Below are positions 53,395 to 57,457 of a stretch of DNA of 57,457 bases, in pieces. Under the pieces are notes generated by a model that saw only the letters and a program-made list of their open reading frames with translations, had not been told where the DNA came from and did no database searches. The stretch is taken from the NCBI GenBank assembly GCA_027063645.1, contig JAMORK010000044.1, positions 1 to 57,457 on the forward strand. The letters are read 5' to 3'. Origin of the DNA: Sulfurimonas sp. (GTDB lineage: Bacteria; Campylobacterota; Campylobacteria; Campylobacterales; Sulfurimonadaceae). The translations under genes were made by a program, and so were the position numbers. The number at the start of each line of letters is the position of its first letter. The first letter of the stretch is position 1.

Positions 53395-54732
53395 ATGGCT
53401 CAAAAAGCGATACGAGAATATGACGCAAAGTCGATTTTAGCAAAGCACTGGGATAAATATTTTCCAGACTTTACTTATGCATACGAAACAGTGATGGTTC
53501 AAAACGGATCAGAACTTCTTGAAGCTGCAAAAGATAAAAAATGGTTAAATGAAAAAGCACTTGTTGCAAAACCAGATATGTTATTTGGTAAACGTGGTAA
53601 GAATGGATTAGTTCTTTTTAAAGATGCTAAGCCAGGTGATGTTTCATTACAAAAAGCTGCTTCATGGATAGATGAAAAATCTAGCTCTGAGCAATCTGTT
53701 TACTTTTCATTTGATGGTGACACACCTACAGGTGAACCAAAAGTAGATATGTTAACTCATTTCGTAGTTGAGCCTTTTACTCCACATGATCAATCTGAAG
53801 AGTACTACATCTCTGCAACTTGTGTTGGTGATGATGACATGCTATATATGTCTGCTGAAGGTGGAATGGAAGTTGAAGAGGGTTGGGATGAGAAAGTTAC
53901 TGAAGTAGCATTCAAAATTACTGATACAGAAGAAGAGATAGCTGAAAAGATTAAAGCAAATATCCCTGCAGATGTAAAACCCGAAGATAAAGAAAACTTT
54001 GCAAAATTTGCTATTGGTTTCTTTAAAGCATACCGTGAGTTAAACTTCGCATACCTAGAGATTAACCCTTTTGTAATGCAAGGGAATAAAATTGAGCTTT
54101 TAGATATGGTTGCAAAACTTGATGATACTGCTGGATTTATGATGGTAGATGAGTGGGGTGATGTTGAGTATCCTACTGCATTTGGTATGGAAGCAAAATC
54201 TCCAGAAGTTGAAGCTATTGAAGAAGCTGATGCAAAAACTGGTGCTTCATTAAAACTTACACTCCTTAAGCCAGAAGCTAGAATCTGGACTATGGTTGCT
54301 GGTGGTGGTGCTTCAGTTGTTTATGCTGATACTATTGCTGACATGGCTGGAATCGAAGATCTTGCTAACTATGGTGAGTATTCAGGTGGTCCAACTACTG
54401 GTGAAACAAAATTCTATGCAGAGACTTTACTTGATCTTATGACAAGAGAAAAAGATCCTCAAGGTCGTGGAAAAGTTATGATTATTGGTGGAGCTATTGC
54501 TAACTTTACTGATGTTGCAAAAACTTTTACAGGTATTATCCAAGCATTTGAAAACTATGCAGATAAGATGAAAGAAGTTGGTGTTAAAATCTATGTTCGT
54601 CGTGGGGGACCAAACTACGAAAAAGGTCTTAAAGATATTAAAGAAGCTGCGGATAGACTAGGTCTATATATCGAAGTTTACGGACCAGAAACACACGTTA
54701 CAGATATCGTGCGTATGGCACTAGAGAAGTAA
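53395..54732 (+). CDS. aclB: ATP-citrate lyase, small (beta) subunit
   Basis: The 445-residue protein has an ATP-grasp-like N-terminal part (ALVAKPDMLFGKRGKNGLVL, LEINPFVMQ) and a citrate-binding C-terminal part (TMVAGGGASVVYADTI, GEYSGGPTTGETKFYAETL, KIYVRRGGPNYEKGL). It matches the N-terminal third of ACLY-type enzymes rather than SucC, notably in GGGASVVYAD. With AclA it cleaves citrate to acetyl-CoA and oxaloacetate, the key step of the reductive TCA cycle. It lies nine bases before aclA. Confidence 0.96.
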   Translation: MAQKAIREYDAKSILAKHWDKYFPDFTYAYETVMVQNGSELLEAAKDKKWLNEKALVAKPDMLFGKRGKNGLVLFKDAKPGDVSLQKAASWIDEKSSSEQSVYFSFDGDTPTGEPKVDMLTHFVVEPFTPHDQSEEYYISATCVGDDDMLYMSAEGGMEVEEGWDEKVTEVAFKITDTEEEIAEKIKANIPADVKPEDKENFAKFAIGFFKAYRELNFAYLEINPFVMQGNKIELLDMVAKLDDTAGFMMVDEWGDVEYPTAFGMEAKSPEVEAIEEADAKTGASLKLTLLKPEARIWTMVAGGGASVVYADTIADMAGIEDLANYGEYSGGPTTGETKFYAETLLDLMTREKDPQGRGKVMIIGGAIANFTDVAKTFTGIIQAFENYADKMKEVGVKIYVRRGGPNYEKGLKDIKEAADRLGLYIEVYGPETHVTDIVRMALEK

Positions 54733-54741
54733 GGAGAAATA

Positions 54742-56544
54742 ATGGAACAATTATATACAAGAGACACACAAGCTATTTTTTGGAATAACAATAAAACTGC
54801 TATCCAAAGAATGCTTGATTATGATTATACAATCAAAAGAGAAAAACCATCTGTTGCTGCTATCGTAGCACCAACAAGTGGAAATAAGTTCGAAAAATTC
54901 TTTTATGGTGCTGATGAAGTGATGATTCCACTTTATAAGACTACAGCAGATGCAAAAGCTGCTCAGCCACAAGCTGATGTACTTTTAAACTTTGCATCTT
55001 TTAGAACTGCATATGATGTAACAATGGAAGCTCTTGAGATCGGTGGTTTCTCTTCTATGATGATTACAGCAGAAGGTATCCCTGAGCGTCTTGCACGTGC
55101 TATGAATGCTAAAGCTAGAGAACTTGGTGTAACTGTTATTGGGCCTGCTACTGTTGGTGCTATCACACCGGGTGCATTCAAAGTTGCTAATATTGGTGGT
55201 ACTATCACTAATATCATTAACTCTAAACTTCATCGTGCAGGTTCTTGTGGACTTGTGACTCGTTCAGGTGGACTTTTTAATGAACTTTCAAATATCATTG
55301 CTATCAATGCTGATGGTATTGCTGAGGGTGTTGCTATTGGTGGTGACCGTTTTGTTGGATCTGTATTTATTGACAACTTACTTCGTATGGAGAAAAATCC
55401 AGCAGTGAAGTATATGATCCTTCTTGGTGAAGTTGGTGGTACTGAAGAGTATAAAGTAATCGAAGCTGTTAAGTCAGGTAAAATCACAAAACCAATCATT
55501 GCATGGTGTATTGGTACAATTGCTAAGTATTATGATTCAGGTGTTCAATTTGGTCATGCTGGTGCAAGTGCTAATGGTGAGATGGAAACTGCAGAGTATA
55601 AAAACAATGCAATGAGAGAAGCTGGTATTCATGTACCAGATACTTTCAATGATCTTCCAGCGAAAATTAAAGAGGTATTTGAATCTCTTAATCTTCCAGC
55701 GATTCCAGAGCCTGAGATCAACATCGTTCCAACAGTAAGAAGAAGTAAACAATTTATCTGTACTATCTCTGATGATCGTGGTGAAGAGTGTACATATGCA
55801 GGTTTCCCAATCTCTAGTGTAGCTACACCAGATACTGGTAAAGGTATCGGTGATGTTATTTCACTTCTATGGTTCAAAAAACAGTATCCAAAATGGGCTA
55901 CAGATTTTATTGAAACTGTAATGAAAACTGTTGCTGATCATGGTCCAGCTGTTTCTGGTGCACACAATGCCAAGGTAACTGCTCGTGCTGGTAAATCAGT
56001 AGTTGAGTCACTTGTAACTGGTCTTTTAACAATTGGTCCACGTTTTGGTGGTGCTATTGATGGTGCTGCAGAACACTTCAAATATGCTGATGATAATGGT
56101 CTTTCTCCAAAAGAATTCTTAGCATATATGAAAAAACAAGGTATTCCAATTCCAGGTATCGGTCACCGTATTAAATCTCTTAAAAATCCAGATTTACGTG
56201 TAACTGGTCTTATGAATTTTGCAGCTGAGCATTTCCCAGCTACACCATTACTTGATTATGCAAGAACTGTTGAAGCTCTTACTACAAGTAAAAAAGAGAA
56301 CCTTATCTTAAATGTTGATGGTACTATTGGTATTTTAATGGTAGATATGTGGAGAGCTCTTGGTTATACAGAAGAAGAGATTAATGAGTTTATCGCATCT
56401 GGTACTCTTAATGCATTCTTTATTGTTGGTCGTTCAATCGGTTTCATCGGTCATATTCTTGATGAAAAACGTCTTGCAATGCCAATGTACAGACATCCAA
56501 TGGATGATATCCTTTATGATGTTCAAAAAGCAGAAAAACTTTAG
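54742..56544 (+). CDS. aclA: ATP-citrate lyase, large (alpha) subunit
   Basis: The 600-residue protein combines a SucD-like CoA-binding region with a citrate-synthase-like C-terminal domain. The phosphorylated His272 is in VQFGHAGASANGEM. The C-terminal domain shows GPAVSGAHNAKVTARAGKS, IGPRFGGAIDGAAEHFKY and IPIPGIGHRIKSLKNPD. It catalyses citryl-CoA formation and cleavage with AclB. AclA/AclB is a diagnostic pair for carbon fixation by the reductive TCA cycle in Sulfurimonas, Nautilia and relatives. Two tandem hairpins cover the 3' end. Confidence 0.97.
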   Translation: MEQLYTRDTQAIFWNNNKTAIQRMLDYDYTIKREKPSVAAIVAPTSGNKFEKFFYGADEVMIPLYKTTADAKAAQPQADVLLNFASFRTAYDVTMEALEIGGFSSMMITAEGIPERLARAMNAKARELGVTVIGPATVGAITPGAFKVANIGGTITNIINSKLHRAGSCGLVTRSGGLFNELSNIIAINADGIAEGVAIGGDRFVGSVFIDNLLRMEKNPAVKYMILLGEVGGTEEYKVIEAVKSGKITKPIIAWCIGTIAKYYDSGVQFGHAGASANGEMETAEYKNNAMREAGIHVPDTFNDLPAKIKEVFESLNLPAIPEPEINIVPTVRRSKQFICTISDDRGEECTYAGFPISSVATPDTGKGIGDVISLLWFKKQYPKWATDFIETVMKTVADHGPAVSGAHNAKVTARAGKSVVESLVTGLLTIGPRFGGAIDGAAEHFKYADDNGLSPKEFLAYMKKQGIPIPGIGHRIKSLKNPDLRVTGLMNFAAEHFPATPLLDYARTVEALTTSKKENLILNVDGTIGILMVDMWRALGYTEEEINEFIASGTLNAFFIVGRSIGFIGHILDEKRLAMPMYRHPMDDILYDVQKAEKL

Positions 56545-56576
56545 TTTTCTGCTGTTCAAGGATTTTTCCTTGAACA
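56529..56576. terminator. Tandem hairpins at the end of aclBA
   Basis: The first hairpin pairs AGCAGAAAA (56529-56537) with TTTTCTGCT (56545-56553) and contains the aclA stop codon. The second pairs TGTTCAAGGA (56553-56562) with TCCTTGAACA (56567-56576) over TTTT. The stems share one base, so both cannot be complete at once. There is no T run after the second. Confidence 0.65.
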
Positions 56577-56658
56577 AACACCCCTTTCTTCTTTTCAAAA
56601 TCTTTTAAAATAACTATTTTTTCGATATACTTTACTTATATAACAATTAGGTATTTTT

Positions 56659-57312
56659 ATGAAAAAAGCATTTACGATGATTGAGATGATTTTTGTCTTG
56701 GTTATTATTGGGATTATTGCAGCTGTTATTATTCCAAGAACACGAACAAACCCACTTCAAGAAGCTGCTATTCAAATAGTATCCCATATAAGATATACAC
56801 AACATTTAGCTTTAGTCGATGATAAATATAATAGTGGTGATGCAAATTGGTATAAAGGGCGATGGCAAATTGTTTTTCATAATAATGTAGCACCAAATGG
56901 AGATGTTGCATATACAATATTTTCGGATGCAGGTGTTTATGGTGGAGATGCAACGGTTGGTGAAATAGCAAAAAATCCTGAAAATAGTACTAAATTACTT
57001 AGTGGTGGTTATGGGGCAACTATATTAAGTACGGATGCTAGAATGACAAGAAAAATGAACTTAACGGCATCGTATGGAATTACATCAGTAACATTTGGAA
57101 ATAATTGTAATGCTAATGGAAGTACAAGAATAGCATTCGATAACCTAGGCAGACCTTTTCATGGTAGTGTATCAAGTATGACAGGTCCATACAGCGCTGC
57201 AACACAAAGACTTATAACAGGGGATTGTACATTGACATTTAGTGATGGTTCAAGTAATGTAGTAATTACTGTAAGACCAGAAACTGGATATGCAAGTATT
57301 ACACAGTATTAA
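56659..57312 (+). CDS. Type II secretion/type IV pilus pseudopilin-like protein
   Basis: The 217-residue protein has a class III signal: short basic leader (MKKA), then FTMIEMIFVLVIIGIIAA with Glu at position +5 and a long hydrophobic helix. Prepilin peptidase would cut between Ala4 and Phe5; most prepilins have Gly there. After the helix comes a globular domain with several Gly, Asn and Ser-rich turns and two cysteines (NNCNANGS, GDCTLTFSDG) that may form a disulfide. It is preceded by TTAGGT and stands alone. It could be a pseudopilin of transformation or secretion machinery. Confidence 0.82.
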   Translation: MKKAFTMIEMIFVLVIIGIIAAVIIPRTRTNPLQEAAIQIVSHIRYTQHLALVDDKYNSGDANWYKGRWQIVFHNNVAPNGDVAYTIFSDAGVYGGDATVGEIAKNPENSTKLLSGGYGATILSTDARMTRKMNLTASYGITSVTFGNNCNANGSTRIAFDNLGRPFHGSVSSMTGPYSAATQRLITGDCTLTFSDGSSNVVITVRPETGYASITQY

Positions 57313-57429
57313 TAAGAAAATATACTCTTAAATCCAATCACAAAAAGCAATAGAAACAAATAAAACCACAAAATAGAAAACTTTCAATAAACTCTTTAAT
57401 ACTTAAGCAATTTCTAAGCAACAACCCCC

Positions 57430-57435
57430 TATAAT
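57430..57435 (+). promoter_or_regulatory. -10 element (TATAAT) at the right edge of the window
   Basis: TATAAT within CCCCCTATAATTCCC lies 22 bases from the window end. The T-poor surroundings and the lack of a coding start suggest a promoter for a gene beyond the edge, possibly a stable RNA. The 145 bases after the pseudopilin hold nothing else I can name. Confidence 0.4.
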
Positions 57436-57457
57436 TCCCATCCACAAACGGTAGGAC

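Noticed and set aside
55230-55499. Minus-strand 89-codon frame opposite aclA
   Set aside because: It is antisense to the conserved aclA CoA-binding region, with no promoter or ribosome site.
53395-56544. Succinyl-CoA synthetase sucC-sucD instead of ATP-citrate lyase
   Set aside because: The second protein is about 600 residues with a C-terminal citrate-synthase-like domain, and the first has ACLY-type citrate-binding motifs; SucD is only about 290 residues.
57313-57457. Start of a tRNA or rRNA gene at the right edge
   Set aside because: Only a -10 box and 22 further bases are visible; nothing in those bases can be folded or matched with confidence.

Overview
The window reads as a low-GC, gene-dense chromosomal segment from an autotrophic Campylobacterota (Epsilonproteobacteria), most like Sulfurimonas or a close relative. 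The main reasons are a two-subunit ATP-citrate lyase (aclB-aclA, the diagnostic enzyme of the reductive TCA cycle), a cbpA-hspR heat-shock pair, PEB4/CBF2-type periplasmic isomerase, flagellar genes with sigma-54 and sigma-28 type promoters, and many GGDEF/EAL proteins. The genus is inferred from gene content only. I see no rRNA, tRNA, CRISPR array, insertion sequence, prophage or plasmid gene. No gap without a gene exceeds 300 bases; the longest are about 130-175 bases.

Layout. 1-4.6 kb: 3' end of class II fructose-bisphosphate aldolase, a coiled-coil lipoprotein, then (minus strand) a periplasmic rhodanese paired with a GGDEF/EAL protein and a small membrane protein. 4.6-11.8 kb: a diguanylate cyclase, cmoA, a small lipoprotein, nth, a hybrid histidine kinase, a PEB4-like isomerase, a PLP-dependent deaminase/desulfhydrase and a nitroreductase. 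11.9-16.3 kb: clpB, then trmO and an MFS exporter behind a promoter with two palindromic operators. 16.3-20.2 kb: a tight minus-strand operon of a small periplasmic protein, a DUF3373-type outer-membrane protein and a membrane GGDEF/EAL enzyme. 20.3-25.3 kb: the conserved rpmH-rnpA-yidD-yidC-jag-mnmE-ruvX run. 25.4-29.3 kb: a FIST-GGDEF-EAL fusion and two poorly known genes, one NYN/PIN-like. 29.4-38.6 kb: ilvC, a minus operon HDOD-rnr-holA, a greA-like gene, purL and pfkA. 38.7-42.9 kb: purH, cbpA-hspR and murA. 43-45.6 kb: an overlapping operon of little-known genes ending in rsmD. 45.7-49.7 kb: flgI, flgJ (rod-binding part only), flgM, flgN-like and flgK. 49.7-53.3 kb: orphan DppC-type permease, AI-2E family protein, trpG/pabA and a GT39-like membrane protein. 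53.4-56.5 kb: aclBA. 56.6 kb to the end: a pseudopilin.

How the genes connect. Central carbon flow is represented by aclBA, fba and pfkA, and biosynthesis by ilvC, purL, purH, murA and trpG. Four proteins make or break cyclic di-GMP: one apparently intact cyclase and three proteins with EAL domains whose own GGDEF sites are altered. Regulation is unusually readable. A HAIR-like HspR operator overlaps the cbpA-hspR promoter, a sigma-54 promoter precedes flgI, a sigma-28-like promoter overlaps the flgJ stop ahead of flgM, and a sigma-70 promoter with two operators drives the MFS-trmO pair.

Most of the window is ordinary core genome. I do not see a clear undescribed system of the kind found in defence islands. 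The best candidates for new biology are the envelope/cyclic-di-GMP operon at 16.4-20.2 kb, the NYN-like two-gene unit at 27.9-29.3 kb, the unknown operon at 43.0-45.1 kb, and the apparent AUU start of rnpA.
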